64,000 nt of DNA from Pseudobdellovibrionaceae bacterium (GCA_020635235.1 JACKAF010000004.1:62001-126000); one strand, 5' to 3'. Positions 52,271 to 61,901 are shown, counted from the first letter of the stretch. The notes: a model not told the origin generated them from the sequence alone. Translations and numbers: made by a program.

Positions 52271-53893
52271 CTAGGCGTCGGGCTTCGGGGAGGATTCTCT
52301 TTTGGGCTCCTGGGCCAATTGGGAGGCTTTTGCCTTGGCCTCGCCGTCAGCCTGCGTTTGCACCTGGCCGATGATACGCTCGAGAAAGTACATGGAGGTC
52401 TTGGCCGCATAGTTGGAATGTTGGGCGTCCTTGTTGGAGAGCACGCCCACGAGCTGATCGCCAATGACAAGCGGGCCGCCTGAGTCCCCCTGTTGGATGG
52501 AGGTGCCGTGTTGGTTTACTGAAATCTGAGTTTCCCGATAGGGGCGGTGGTTGGGAACGCTGTAGCTGTCTTTTTCCAGCGTGGTCCCGCTGTAGTAACC
52601 CTCTTTTCCGCCCATCACTTTTCCGTATTGGACCGAAAGCCCGCCGCTGACATTCGAGTTGATCTTCAGCACGGTGAGTTTTTTCGCGGTATCTTCCGGA
52701 CAACGAAAAACAACGGCGCCCGTGTCCTGCCAGTTATCGACTGCGTATTCGTGGTTCATGTACGCGACCGCTTGCACCACACCAAAATCCGCAGTGCGGA
52801 AAGTGACGGGCGCTGTATAGCCTCCGAGAGAGTTGTCGGTACTGAAACTTCCTGAATTATAGATGCTGTCGGCCAGGCAATGCGCCGCCGTTGCCATCAC
52901 ACAGTAACCTTTGTCAGCATAAACGAGCGATCCTTGGCAGCCAGCGCGCGCGCCACCACCAAGATCTGTCTGGTACTGAAATCCGGGATTGCCGTTCGTG
53001 TTGGCTGCGATCAGGTCTCCTGCCGATCCAGAGGACGTTCCATCTGGGAGCTTGCTGATATCAAAGCTGCTGTTTCCTGCGCGCGACCAATCGTGATTCT
53101 TTTTCTCTGGTACAAAGCCGTTCGGTCCAGGAGTAATGTTGGCGCCGCCACCGGGACCAAAGTTCTCGTTTTCCCGGTTATTCAACTCGTTGATCTCGTC
53201 TTGCAACCGCCGGATGGCGTCGTCAGTGAGGCGATCTTTGAAGGCTCGCTCGTTGCGTAAGCGATCGAGTTCATCTTGAAGCTGTTTATTGTGGTTCTTA
53301 TTTCCACCGCCCGATCCAGGACCTCCCCCTCCCGAACCGCCGCCTTTGCCAGAATTTCCTGAGCCGAGACCGCTCTGTTCCAAAGGGTTGCCCAAGTTGT
53401 TGCGTGCCTGATCCAAAAGGCTTAGCGGGAGCGAGTTGTCGCTTTCGCTCTGCACGAGCGCCGCGATGGCTTTGGCAAAATCTTCCCCGGATTGTGTTGC
53501 TCCCGCACCCGAAGTGATTGCAGGCGGGACGAAACTGGGTGTGCTGAAAAGCGAAGGATCAAATCCTCCCCAACCGGCCTGCGTAGACGCCGAGGACGCG
53601 GGCGTGCGCGCCGTGCGCAGAACTGTCCCGGAACCGGCCGGGACACTTGTAGAGAAATTGTATTGGCTGCGCTGGATAGTCGATCCCAAAACGCGGGGGG
53701 TCTTGGTTCTGAAAGGGCCATTTGAGGCAGTGACTGCCTTCGTGGGAGTCGTTGCATCGGTACGCAAGTCCACAATTCCAGGAGGAGCGCCCGTGCGGGA
53801 ATTGGTGAGCGTACGTGCGTGTGAGCCGACAGGGGTGCGCGCGATTGCGCCCCAGGCAAATGAAAGACAAATTGTGATGATGAATCGCCGCAC
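52271..53893 (-). CDS. Exported trypsin-like serine protease with long linker
   Basis: A 540-residue exported protease: signal peptide (about 1-18), a Ser/Thr/Pro-rich low-complexity stretch, a glycine-rich spacer (GKGGGSGGGG) at about 185-200, a short coiled coil at about 205-245, then a chymotrypsin-fold domain from about 310 with MATAAHCL, NWQDTGAVVF (Asp) and QQGDSGGPLV (Ser). The C-terminal 40 residues are Lys/Glu/Ala-rich. The GTG start at 53893 follows GGGGGA. The modular N-terminus suggests surface display or a long inhibitory propeptide, which is inferred. Confidence 0.88.
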   Translation of the reverse strand: MRRFIITICLSFAWGAIARTPVGSHARTLTNSRTGAPPGIVDLRTDATTPTKAVTASNGPFRTKTPRVLGSTIQRSQYNFSTSVPAGSGTVLRTARTPASSASTQAGWGGFDPSLFSTPSFVPPAITSGAGATQSGEDFAKAIAALVQSESDNSLPLSLLDQARNNLGNPLEQSGLGSGNSGKGGGSGGGGPGSGGGNKNHNKQLQDELDRLRNERAFKDRLTDDAIRRLQDEINELNNRENENFGPGGGANITPGPNGFVPEKKNHDWSRAGNSSFDISKLPDGTSSGSAGDLIAANTNGNPGFQYQTDLGGGARAGCQGSLVYADKGYCVMATAAHCLADSIYNSGSFSTDNSLGGYTAPVTFRTADFGVVQAVAYMNHEYAVDNWQDTGAVVFRCPEDTAKKLTVLKINSNVSGGLSVQYGKVMGGKEGYYSGTTLEKDSYSVPNHRPYRETQISVNQHGTSIQQGDSGGPLVIGDQLVGVLSNKDAQHSNYAAKTSMYFLERIIGQVQTQADGEAKAKASQLAQEPKRESSPKPDA

Positions 53894-54050
53894 TTTTCCC
53901 CCACCCCAAAAAGCTGCAAAGCGAATGCCGATAGGGAACAGGGGTCTAAGTAGTTAAACATGCATGGTTTTAGGGGTATTCTCAGGGTGGCCGGGCACTT
54001 GCGGAATACGTCTAAACAAAGAGTGCGCGTTGAGAGCCTAGACTTCGTCT

Positions 54051-54350
54051 CTAGAAAAGCATTATGGCAAGCCGGACCAGCAATACGGCTGTCGTCGCCT
54101 TGAGGGCTAAAATGGCGAGCCTTTCCCACACGGTCGGTGGGGTAGGTGGGATGGGGCGGCCACCCAACTGATCCCAGATGTGGTTTTCGATGCGCAGTTG
54201 TTTTTCAGAGAGCGCGATGATCGCGTCGATATTTTCAGAGGTACGAAGATCATTCTTGAGGAGTGTGAGTGCTTCTGTCTGGTGATTGTATTCGGCAACC
54301 AACGGTCCCAGCTGCTTGTCCAAACGGTGTTTGTAGAATTCCTGATTCAT
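54051..54350 (-). CDS. Small tail-anchored coiled-coil protein
   Basis: A 99-residue protein starting at ATG 54350 behind GGGGGGA. The first 65 residues are a charged helix with heptad pattern (LGPLVAEYNHQTEALTLL), then a Pro-rich hinge (RPIPPTPPTV), and a C-terminal membrane helix of about 25 residues. No family is recognised. It lies between an exported protease and another small membrane-anchored protein, all on the minus strand. Confidence 0.65.
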   Translation of the reverse strand: MNQEFYKHRLDKQLGPLVAEYNHQTEALTLLKNDLRTSENIDAIIALSEKQLRIENHIWDQLGGRPIPPTPPTVWERLAILALKATTAVLLVRLAIMLF

Positions 54351-54501
54351 GTGTCCCCCCAGGGCCTTTGCCCAAACCAAAACCCAATGAAAGCAAAACG
54401 AATGCCGCAACCTTTTGTGCGTGTTGGCCAAGTAAAAGAGGACCTAAGCGCGACTTTTAGCGACCTAATTGGGCACTGGGCGACAAAACTTGTCGTCGCA
54501 G

Positions 54502-54912
54502 CTAGTGGGCAAGATAGAGATGAATCTCTCGGGGAGAGACGCGATCTGGATTTTCCAGCTGCACGCTCGTTCCGTTGATCTCGCGCGTGACGAGACACGG
54601 GGCGGAGCCGCGCTTGATGGTGGAGTTTCCGCCGCGCATTTCAAAACCGATGTTTAGTTGGCTGTTTTCGTTTCCTAGGCGCTGCCGGTACCCATCGGTG
54701 AGGCGCAGCCGCACCGTTATTTTCGTGGGGCGGACTTCTTCAATCCAGGCCTGATCAAAAAGGGATTCTAGATCGCTTGTAAGATGCAATTTGGGGGGCG
54801 CGTATGCGATGCGGAAGTCTCTCTTGCTGAACCACCAGAGCCCGAAGCCTAACAGCAGGATTAGCCACATCGTGACAAAAAGAGCTTTTTCAGAATGTGG
54901 GTGGTGGGTCAT
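54502..54912 (-). CDS. Single-pass membrane-anchored protein of unknown function
   Basis: A 136-residue protein with an N-terminal membrane anchor (about residues 10-29) and a beta-rich soluble part of about 100 residues facing the periplasm, with one cysteine. Not recognised. On the minus strand, TGA-TATAAT (an extended -10) lies 17 bases before the ATG, giving a leader of about 10 bases; no clear Shine-Dalgarno is seen. Confidence 0.62.
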   Translation of the reverse strand: MTHHPHSEKALFVTMWLILLLGFGLWWFSKRDFRIAYAPPKLHLTSDLESLFDQAWIEEVRPTKITVRLRLTDGYRQRLGNENSQLNIGFEMRGGNSTIKRGSAPCLVTREINGTSVQLENPDRVSPREIHLYLAH

Positions 54913-55050
54913 GACTAAGCGATCGTTTCATTATATCAGTATAATGAGTAAACTTGACACAAACGGCAGCGCTAAGCATCATACGCGCCTGGGAAATGCA
55001 TAAGAGTATTTAGGACGGGCCGAAGCCCTCCAAACGAAGAGCCGTCAAAC

Positions 55051-56331
55051 ATGTTGGGATGGATTTTTTTTATCGCCGCTTTTTTGTCTGTTTCGCTTCC
55101 AGCGGCTCCTACCATTCGTCACCCGCTAGCCAACGTCGAATGGGATAGCAGCCGAAACCCTACGGAAGACGTTAGTCACCTCAATCAGAAATCTCTGCGT
55201 ATGGAGATTCAACGCGGGTCCAATCTCTATATTCTTCTTCGCCAGGTGGGTGTGAGTTCCGATCAGATCATGGAGATATTGAAAGCGGCTCGGCCTTTGC
55301 GCAACTTGGGACAGCTGCCTGCGGGCACCAAAGTCCTAATGCGCTGGAACCGTTCCAATACGGAGATCCCGTCGCGGTTGGAGTTCTTGCTGGATCCGAT
55401 TAGGAGTTTGGTAGTCGACAAGAATCTCGATAAATGGCGTGCGCGGATAGTGGCGGCCAAGCGCAACGTCCGGTACATGGGCTTTAGTGGACTCATTACC
55501 GAATCCTTCTGGGAATCTTCGCAGCGAGTGGGCCTACCTGCTCACCTTGCTATTGAACTTGCTGATGTTTTCGCCTCGTTGATCGATTTTAATCGTGAGT
55601 CTCAGATCCGTGATAGGTGGCGTGTTGTCGTCGAGCGTGTCTACGCGGACGATCTGCCGGTAGGGTGGGGTGACATTGTTGCCGCCGAATTTGATAACCA
55701 GGGGATAATATATTCGGCTGCTCGTTTTGAGAAATCCGACTTGCGTCGCCACTACTACTCCCGCAATGGAAACAGTCTCATCCGGATGTTTCTAAAAAGT
55801 CCTTTGAAGTTTGGTCGCATTACTTCAGGTTTTTCCCAGAAACGCTTTCACCCGATTTTGAAGATAAACCGCCCGCACCTCGGGATTGATTATGGGGCCC
55901 CCCGTGGGACTCCTGTTCTCGCGGTGGGGGATGGTGTAGTCGAGTACGCCGCTTGGCGAGGCGGTGCTGGAAAAACGGTTAAGATTCGCCACAATTCTAC
56001 GTATCAAACGGCATACAAACACCTTTCTCGTTACGCTGCCGGTTTGACGAGCGGCAGCCGCGTCCACATGGGTCAAGTCATTGGCTATGTCGGCGCCACC
56101 GGGCAGGCGACCGGGCCGCATCTGCATTTCGAATTTTATCTTAAGGGGCGCTACGTGGATCCCCTAAGCGTTGATTTCCCTTCGGCGGATCCGCTTCCGC
56201 AGCGGTACATCGCCGAATTGCAGGAAACCTACGATGGCTACTTCGAACACATGCCTCCCTGGCAGGATCCGCAGAAGGTCGAACTGCTCCTCACCGGTAC
56301 GAGTGGCCCGATACGGCTCGGTAGCGAATAG
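55051..56331 (+). CDS. Exported M23 (LytM) peptidoglycan endopeptidase
   Basis: A 426-residue exported protein: signal peptide (about 1-20), a helical N-terminal section with an OapA/LysM-like piece (GSNLYILLRQVGVSSDQI), a middle domain of the MepM/Csd3 type, and the LytM domain at about 265-375. Zinc ligands are seen in RPHLGIDYGAP (His, Asp) and GPHLHFEF (HxH). M23 enzymes cut peptide cross-links in murein; MepM acts in wall growth. It converges with the 36-residue repeat protein gene. Confidence 0.92.
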   Translation: MLGWIFFIAAFLSVSLPAAPTIRHPLANVEWDSSRNPTEDVSHLNQKSLRMEIQRGSNLYILLRQVGVSSDQIMEILKAARPLRNLGQLPAGTKVLMRWNRSNTEIPSRLEFLLDPIRSLVVDKNLDKWRARIVAAKRNVRYMGFSGLITESFWESSQRVGLPAHLAIELADVFASLIDFNRESQIRDRWRVVVERVYADDLPVGWGDIVAAEFDNQGIIYSAARFEKSDLRRHYYSRNGNSLIRMFLKSPLKFGRITSGFSQKRFHPILKINRPHLGIDYGAPRGTPVLAVGDGVVEYAAWRGGAGKTVKIRHNSTYQTAYKHLSRYAAGLTSGSRVHMGQVIGYVGATGQATGPHLHFEFYLKGRYVDPLSVDFPSADPLPQRYIAELQETYDGYFEHMPPWQDPQKVELLLTGTSGPIRLGSE

Positions 56332-56349
56332 TTAGCTACAACAGTTCTA

Positions 56350-56961
56350 TTATTGTCGGTTAGACATTTGGTAATCGCTGACGTTAGTTTGGATGAGCGT
56401 TGAGGCGCCTGTACTGAAGTCCGTAACCAGGTACAGGGAACCGCTTTTACGGTAGATGATGGTGCGATCGCCTACTTCATAATCGTCGACGTCGAGGGAC
56501 ACTTGAACGATCACGGCCTTGGAAAAATCGGAAACCAAACCTAAGGTATCTGAAATGCGGTAGGCCACCGCTCCCGGACCAACTTTGTAATCAGAGATCG
56601 AGAAAGCAACGGCACGAGAAGTTCCCGCGCTTAGATCGGTGACGACGTAAAGATCGTTGTTTTTCACGTAGGCAACGGTACCCTCTGCGACGTCATAGCT
56701 GCTCACGCCGTTCTGCACCAGTACGAAGCTTCCCGTATTCAGATCCGTTACCAGGTATAGTCCACCGCCGGACGTGAAAGCGACCGTGCCGCGTGCGACT
56801 TGAAAATCGGTAACATTGGTTTTTACGGAACGCGCCCGGGAAGAGCTGATAATAAAAAGTTGACCGCTTTTCAGAAAAGCCATCGTGCTGTCCATGGCCG
56901 AAGAATTCGGATTCACGCACGCGACAAAAAATACCAGTGCTAAGCGGACGAGCGTTTTCAA
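56350..56961 (-). CDS. Exported protein of five tandem 36-residue beta repeats
   Basis: A 203-residue protein with a signal sequence (about 1-22) followed by repeats of the form TVAY...G.LYLVTDLxTG....V....V.DY.V..G. The second to fourth repeats are exactly 36 residues long; the first is slightly shorter and the fifth runs to the C-terminus. The pattern suggests an open or half beta-propeller or a beta-solenoid; five blades of two strands is not a standard propeller. Start TTG 56961 is preceded by AAGGGG. No family recognised. Confidence 0.7.
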   Translation of the reverse strand: MKTLVRLALVFFVACVNPNSSAMDSTMAFLKSGQLFIISSSRARSVKTNVTDFQVARGTVAFTSGGGLYLVTDLNTGSFVLVQNGVSSYDVAEGTVAYVKNNDLYVVTDLSAGTSRAVAFSISDYKVGPGAVAYRISDTLGLVSDFSKAVIVQVSLDVDDYEVGDRTIIYRKSGSLYLVTDFSTGASTLIQTNVSDYQMSNRQ

Positions 56962-57102
56962 TATTTCCCCTTCTATGGGCCAGGCCCATCTTTATGAGTG
57001 TAGCACAGCTTTAGCCGCAGAATGTCATCGCTAGCTACTCTTTGGACAGTGGAAATTGAGAAAGGGCAAGGTCTTGGGGCATTTATACGCACGGGCGGTT
57101 GC

Positions 57103-57121
57103 TGAATACTCTTGGTATTCA
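57103..57121. promoter_or_regulatory. 19-bp palindrome, copy 2 (TGAATAC-N5-GTATTCA)
   Basis: Identical arms and spacing to the element at 1959-1977, here 66 bases upstream of the ATG of the exported protein at 57188. The spacer bases differ between the copies, as expected for a protein-binding site. Confidence 0.5.
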
Positions 57122-57187
57122 CCTTGCATAAGGGCAAGCACGGTGCTGGCAGCGGCGCTGAGTGGGAGTGGTACTTTGGAGGCGAGA

Positions 57188-58219
57188 ATGATTCGGACGT
57201 TGGTATCTGTACTGAGCTTGGTAATCGGACTAACTCTTTCTTTCAATGCATTTGCAAAGAAATCGGAAAAACCTGCGGAGAAGGACGCGCACGCGGTCTC
57301 TTCTACAACGAAGGGAAAGAAAAAGAGTCGCGTCCAGGCGGACGATCAAAAGTCTCCAGTTTCTGATTTGAACTACGGGAAAATCAATGACTGCCTCACC
57401 CTAGCGGGTGTCCAGTGGAAGGGAATGAAGTTTGATCCCAAAACTGGCGAGTACGTACTTGAAGGGCCGCGGAAAAACGGAGCTCCCGAGTTCTATCTGC
57501 TGATGGGGAAAAACAGCCTCTACCGTATCGATACCAAAGATTTGAAAAAAGACTCTTTGCTTCACGTTAAACTCGGCGACAAACAGCGAAATATGACGTG
57601 GGGGCGCAAAGACGGACTGTGGCTTCAGCCGAACGAACAAACGGCTATTCCGGATCGATTCAAAGGTTTAAAGCCGGTCGAATACGACGCCAAAGTTCAG
57701 CAGTACGACAAACTCGTGCGTTCTTTGGTGGGGAAGCCGGTTCAGAAGCACTATCAGGCGGGCATAGGCCAGACTATCGCCAATGCGGGAACGGTTGTGG
57801 CGGAAAGCCGCAGACCCATGCCCGAGATTCTCGGCGAAGTCGAAAAAATGAACGCTCTTATCGCGAAGTATAAAACCCAGGAAGCGCAGCTGAATTCCGA
57901 ACTGCAGAGTGGAGCGCTCAGCCAGGCCGATTTTGATTCCCGCAACCGGCTGGGAACTTCGCTCATCAATATCAACCAGGCGGGCATCAAGGCTCTCTCG
58001 GCCCTTCAGGCCCAGCGAGAAACCCAGCCCTATACCGTGAGTGAAAAGCTCATGGCGTACAAGGCCGTGGACGCTCAGTTGGATGCCTCCCCGTTAAAGG
58101 CGGGTTATGGCGCTTGCCAAACGCTACTCGGAAATAACGTCTCCAAGCTCTTCCCCAAGGAAGACCCGTATGGCGTGGCGAACTACACGCGCTTGAGATT
58201 GATGGGCTCGTCTCTGTAG
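57188..58219 (+). CDS. Exported protein of unknown function
   Basis: A 343-residue protein with a signal peptide (about 1-23, ending AFA-KK), a Lys-rich linker to about residue 55, then a mixed domain with two cysteines (NDCLTLAG and GACQTLL) and a helical C-terminal half rich in Gln and Ala. The start at ATG 57188 is set by GGAGG five bases upstream; an earlier TTG frame start at 57056 is not needed. No recognised family. It is followed by a clear terminator. Confidence 0.75.
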   Translation: MIRTLVSVLSLVIGLTLSFNAFAKKSEKPAEKDAHAVSSTTKGKKKSRVQADDQKSPVSDLNYGKINDCLTLAGVQWKGMKFDPKTGEYVLEGPRKNGAPEFYLLMGKNSLYRIDTKDLKKDSLLHVKLGDKQRNMTWGRKDGLWLQPNEQTAIPDRFKGLKPVEYDAKVQQYDKLVRSLVGKPVQKHYQAGIGQTIANAGTVVAESRRPMPEILGEVEKMNALIAKYKTQEAQLNSELQSGALSQADFDSRNRLGTSLININQAGIKALSALQAQRETQPYTVSEKLMAYKAVDAQLDASPLKAGYGACQTLLGNNVSKLFPKEDPYGVANYTRLRLMGSSL

Positions 58220-58222
58220 GTG

Positions 58223-58251
58223 AAAAAAAAGGCGGCTTTAAGCCGCCTTTT
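58223..58251 (+). terminator. Intrinsic terminator after the 57188 gene
   Basis: A-run, then GGCGGCT (58231-58237), TTA loop, AGCCGCC (58241-58247) and a T run. Usable in both directions. Confidence 0.85.
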
Positions 58252-58272
58252 AAAGAACCACCGCATACCCCA

Positions 58273-58322
58273 GCGGGGCCTTTGGTGATCCAGATACAAA
58301 ATCACTGTACGCCCCGCGTTTT
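58273..58322 (+). ncRNA. Nested hairpin ending in a T run, possible small RNA
   Basis: GCGGGGC (58273-58279) pairs with GCCCCGC (58311-58317) around an inner GTGAT/ATCAC hairpin, then GTTTTT. It lies between two terminator-like structures in a region of about 400 bases without genes. No known RNA family recognised. Confidence 0.3.
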
Positions 58323-58383
58323 TACTCCGGCAAGCTCAAAAGCGCCCCTTATTCCTGCATTAAATTAAATACTTACAATTCAG

Positions 58384-58437
58384 CCGAGCGGACTTTATGA
58401 GTCCGCTCGGGCCCAGCCCGGGAGGCCCGGCGTTTTT
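58384..58437 (+). terminator. Tandem GC-rich hairpins ending in T5
   Basis: CCGAGCGGACT/AGTCCGCTCGG (58384-58410, perfect 11-bp stem) followed by CCGGG/CCCGG (58418-58430) and CGTTTTT. This looks like the 3-prime end of a small RNA or a second-line terminator. Confidence 0.45.
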
Positions 58438-58504
58438 GTTTGGCAGCTCCGACGGCCTGTGCTACTTCAAGGGCATCCCTTCGCAAGAATCCCGAAACTT
58501 TTCA

Positions 58505-58533
58505 TTGACGTACAATCCATACTGAATTGTAAT
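58505..58533 (+). promoter_or_regulatory. Promoter of nuoB-rrf2-suf with internal palindrome
   Basis: TTGACG (58505-58510), 17-base spacer, TGTAAT (58528-58533). The spacer and -10 hold the inverted repeat TACAAT-N9-ATTGTA (58511-58531), a possible operator for the Rrf2 regulator encoded at 59159. Confidence 0.55.
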
Positions 58534-58627
58534 GTATCGCGCCTTGAGTCATTCCATATATTTTTGTAATGATTATGGGGTAGGTGAAAGGCGCTTTGAA
58601 TAGGAACTTCTTTGGAGGATGCGGCCT

Positions 58628-59134
58628 ATGACTGCCGAGGGTGGAGTCGTTACGACAACTGTGGATGATATCTTGAAGTGGGGAAGAACCAATTCCCTCT
58701 GGCCCCTGACCTTCGGTTTGGCTTGCTGCGCGATGGAGATGATGGCTGCAGGAGCGGCCGACTACGACCTCGAGCGTTTTGGTTGTGGTGTTTTCCGTGC
58801 AACTCCTCGTCAGTCGGATCTGATGATTGTCGCCGGTACGGTGACGATGAAAATGGCTGCTCGTATTCGCACTCTTTATGATCAGATGCCCGAGCCCAAG
58901 TGGGTGATCTCCATGGGAAGCTGCTCGAATAAGGGCGGTCCCTATTGGCAACACGGCTACCACGTTCTAAAGGGCGTGGATCGTATCGTGCCGGTAGACG
59001 TCTACGTTCCCGGGTGTCCCCCGCGGCCTGAGACGTTGCTCGAGGCCGTGATGGTCCTGCAAAAGAAAATCCGCACACAGGAATCCGCACTCGGCGGCAT
59101 CCTGGGCGGCTTTCTCAAAAGCCGAAGCGCCTAA
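58628..59134 (+). CDS. nuoB: NADH-quinone oxidoreductase subunit B (orphan NuoB)
   Basis: The complex I subunit carrying cluster N2. The 168-residue protein has all four cluster cysteines: [18 protein letters not shown] and VPGCPPRPE, plus [16 protein letters not shown]. The start was set at ATG 58628, nine bases after GGAGG; the upstream ATG at 58619 touches the ribosome site. No other nuo gene is adjacent. The gene sits in front of the Rrf2-suf cluster, 24 bases before the regulator, suggesting shared iron-sulfur regulation. Confidence 0.93.
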   Translation: MTAEGGVVTTTVDDILKWGRTNSLWPLTFGLACCAMEMMAAGAADYDLERFGCGVFRATPRQSDLMIVAGTVTMKMAARIRTLYDQMPEPKWVISMGSCSNKGGPYWQHGYHVLKGVDRIVPVDVYVPGCPPRPETLLEAVMVLQKKIRTQESALGGILGGFLKSRSA

Positions 59135-59158
59135 GTAGAATACTTAGAGGAATTTTTA

Positions 59159-59650
59159 ATGAATATCTCCCCGCTGGAGGAATACGCGCTGCGTTGCGCG
59201 GTGCAGCTTGCGCGCTTGGACAACGAGACCCATTTGTCGGCGTCCAAGATTGCTGAGACAGAGGGAATTTCTGTCGAATACGCCAGCAAGATCATGTTTC
59301 TTTTTAGGCAAGCGGGCCTGGTGCAATCCGTCCGAGGACTGCGCGGAGGGTTCAAGCTTAGCCGCCCCGCTGCGGAAATCACCTTGAAATCCATTTTCGA
59401 CGCGCTCCCGGTTGCCAAGCGAATCGACTCTGACTTTTGCGAACAGTACGGGGGGCAGAAGCCCGAATGCGTTCACTTGGGTTGTTGTTCGATCCGTCCA
59501 TTTTGGACAATGCTGTCTTCTTTTTTTGATGAAGTTTCGGGAGCCGTGAATTTGGAAGATCTTGTCGACCCCGAAGCGAAAGTGCAGCGGCGACTTCACC
59601 ACCTGACTCATTCGACGGTTGCGGCTTTTAAGCAAGGGAGGGTCCAATGA
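59159..59650 (+). CDS. Rrf2-family transcriptional regulator
   Basis: A 163-residue winged-helix protein of the IscR/SufR/NsrR type. The helix-turn-helix is at about residues 28-55 ([24 protein letters not shown]) and the wing [11 protein letters not shown] follows. Cysteines in [17 protein letters not shown] could bind an iron-sulfur cluster. The C-terminal half is slightly longer than in IscR. It probably represses or activates its own operon according to cluster supply. GAGGA precedes the ATG and the stop overlaps sufB by four bases. Confidence 0.9.
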   Translation: MNISPLEEYALRCAVQLARLDNETHLSASKIAETEGISVEYASKIMFLFRQAGLVQSVRGLRGGFKLSRPAAEITLKSIFDALPVAKRIDSDFCEQYGGQKPECVHLGCCSIRPFWTMLSSFFDEVSGAVNLEDLVDPEAKVQRRLHHLTHSTVAAFKQGRVQ

Positions 59651-61098
59651 AGATCATGACCCACGACAAGCTCGAAGAGCTTACAAAAAAAGAGTACAAA
59701 TACGGCTTTCATACCGATATCGAGAGTGATTCCTTTGGCAAGGGCCTGACGGAAGACACCATTCGATTGATTTCTGAGAAGAAAAAAGAACCCGAATTCT
59801 TGCTCGAATGGCGGTTGCGCGCTTTTGAACATTGGAAAACTCTGTCAGAGCCCACCTGGCAATACGTAAAATTCAAGCCGGTAGACTATCAGGACATCGT
59901 CTATTACTCGGCGCCCAAGTCGCAAAAAGACGGCCCGAAGAGCTTGGACGAAGTGGATCCCGAGCTGAGAAAGATGTTCGACAAGCTCGGGATTTCGTTG
60001 CATGAGCAGCAGCGTCTCAGTGGGGTTGCTGTTGACGCTGTCGTCGACAGTGTCTCTGTGGCAACGACGTTTAAGGAAAAACTAGCCGACGTTGGGGTGA
60101 TTTTCTGCTCCTTTTCTGAGGCGGTAAAACACCACCCGGAGTTGATCAAGAAATATCTCGGGACTGTGGTACCTTATACGGACAATTTTTTTGCGGCCCT
60201 GAATTCGGCGGTTTTTAGCGATGGGTCCTTTGTCTACATTCCGAAGGGGGTGCGCTGTCCGATGGAGCTGTCCACTTACTTCCGAATCAACGCGGCCGAG
60301 ACAGGACAGTTCGAACGTACGTTGATTGTCGCCGAAGAAGGCAGCTATGTAAGCTACCTGGAAGGCTGCACGGCCCCGATGCGCGACGAAAACCAGTTGC
60401 ACGCGGCGGTAGTCGAACTCGTCGCACTGGATCGGGCGGAGATTAAATACTCTACGGTTCAGAATTGGTATCCCGGAGACGAAAACGGCAAGGGCGGCAT
60501 TTACAATTTCGTCACCAAGCGCGGAAAGTGTAAGGGGTTCGCCTCTAAGATTTCGTGGACTCAGGTTGAAACGGGATCGGCTATTACCTGGAAATACCCG
60601 AGTGTGATCTTGCAGGGAGATAATTCTGTCGGTGAGTTTTACTCAGTAGCTCTGACCAACAATTGCCAGCAGGCGGACACCGGAACCAAAATGATTCACC
60701 TCGGGAAGAACACGCGCAGCACAATTCTGTCCAAGGGGATTTCGGCTGGTAGGGGGCAAAACGCTTACCGCGGCCTGGTAAAAATTCAGAAAAATGCGAC
60801 AGGCGCTCGCAATTACACGCAGTGCGATTCCCTTTTGCTTGGTGATAAATGTGGTGCGCACACTTTCCCCTATATTGAGGCAAAGAACAAAACAGCGAAA
60901 GTGGAGCACGAAGCCACAACCTCCAAGATTAGCGATGCCCAGATCTTTTATTGCAAGCAGCGCGGAATTTCTGAGGAAGATGCCGTCTCAATGATCGTGA
61001 ATGGCTTTTGTAAGGATGTTTTTCAAAAACTCCCAATGGAGTTCGCAGTGGAAGCGCAAGCGCTCTTAGGCGTCAGCCTTGAGGGAGCGGTAGGCTAA
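59647..61098 (+). CDS. sufB: Fe-S cluster assembly scaffold protein SufB
   Basis: Core scaffold of the SufBCD complex on which clusters are built. The 483 residues show strong SufB hallmarks: [20 protein letters not shown] [45 protein letters not shown] and [18 protein letters not shown] with the conserved cysteine. It is coupled by ATGA to the regulator gene and by TAATG to sufC. Confidence 0.97.
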   Translation: MKIMTHDKLEELTKKEYKYGFHTDIESDSFGKGLTEDTIRLISEKKKEPEFLLEWRLRAFEHWKTLSEPTWQYVKFKPVDYQDIVYYSAPKSQKDGPKSLDEVDPELRKMFDKLGISLHEQQRLSGVAVDAVVDSVSVATTFKEKLADVGVIFCSFSEAVKHHPELIKKYLGTVVPYTDNFFAALNSAVFSDGSFVYIPKGVRCPMELSTYFRINAAETGQFERTLIVAEEGSYVSYLEGCTAPMRDENQLHAAVVELVALDRAEIKYSTVQNWYPGDENGKGGIYNFVTKRGKCKGFASKISWTQVETGSAITWKYPSVILQGDNSVGEFYSVALTNNCQQADTGTKMIHLGKNTRSTILSKGISAGRGQNAYRGLVKIQKNATGARNYTQCDSLLLGDKCGAHTFPYIEAKNKTAKVEHEATTSKISDAQIFYCKQRGISEEDAVSMIVNGFCKDVFQKLPMEFAVEAQALLGVSLEGAVG

Positions 61099-61901
61099 TG
61101 GAGAAAGCGGCGATGGAAAAAGCGTTACTTGAAATTCGAAATCTAAGAGCCACGGTGGATGGCAAGGAAATCTTGAAGGGACTGAACCTGACGGTGATGC
61201 CGGGTGAAGTGCACGCCATCATGGGGCCGAACGGTTCCGGAAAGAGCACCCTGGCGCATATCCTTTCCGGACGTGAGGGCTACGAGATTACCGGAGGTGA
61301 AATCCTCTATTGTGGAAAGAACCTCCAGGATCTGAAGGCAGAGGAAAGGGCAAGAGAGGGGATCTTTCTGGCCTTTCAGTACCCGGTCGAGATCCCGGGT
61401 GTGAACAACATGTATTTTTTAAGAACTGCGGTAAACGCCATCCGTGCGCACCGCGGGGAACCAGAACTCGATGCCATGGATTTTCTAAGTTTCGCAAAGG
61501 CGAAAATGGAAAAGCTTGGTATGAACAAGAACCTTACGAGCCGCTCGGTTAATGAGGGGTTTTCAGGTGGCGAGAAAAAGCGAAACGAAGTTTTTCAAAT
61601 GTCTGTTCTGGAACCCAAACTAGCCATTCTCGACGAAACGGATTCGGGGCTGGACATCGACGCCTTGAAGACTGTTGCCGAGGGGGTAAACGCCCTGCGG
61701 GCACCGGATCGTTCTTTCCTGGTGATCACCCATTACCAAAGGCTTTTGGATTACATTGTCCCCGACAAGGTACACGTTTTGGCCGGCGGGCAGATCGTGA
61801 AGTCAGGCGACAAGAGTCTCGCTCTTGAGCTTGAGGAACGTGGTTACGTCTGGGTGGGCAATGAAAAAGTAGAAACCGGAGAAGGTAGGGCCCAAGGATG
61901 A
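61098..61901 (+). CDS. sufC: Fe-S cluster assembly ATPase SufC
   Basis: ABC-type ATPase of SufBCD. Walker A GPNGSGKST (about residue 42), Q-loop AFQYPVEIPGV, signature FSGGEKKRNEV (about 154) and Walker B LAILDETDSGLDID are intact. The length of 267 residues is normal. It overlaps the sufB stop by one base and the sufD start by four. An internal ATG six codons in is an alternative start. Confidence 0.97.
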   Translation: MEKAAMEKALLEIRNLRATVDGKEILKGLNLTVMPGEVHAIMGPNGSGKSTLAHILSGREGYEITGGEILYCGKNLQDLKAEERAREGIFLAFQYPVEIPGVNNMYFLRTAVNAIRAHRGEPELDAMDFLSFAKAKMEKLGMNKNLTSRSVNEGFSGGEKKRNEVFQMSVLEPKLAILDETDSGLDIDALKTVAEGVNALRAPDRSFLVITHYQRLLDYIVPDKVHVLAGGQIVKSGDKSLALELEERGYVWVGNEKVETGEGRAQG

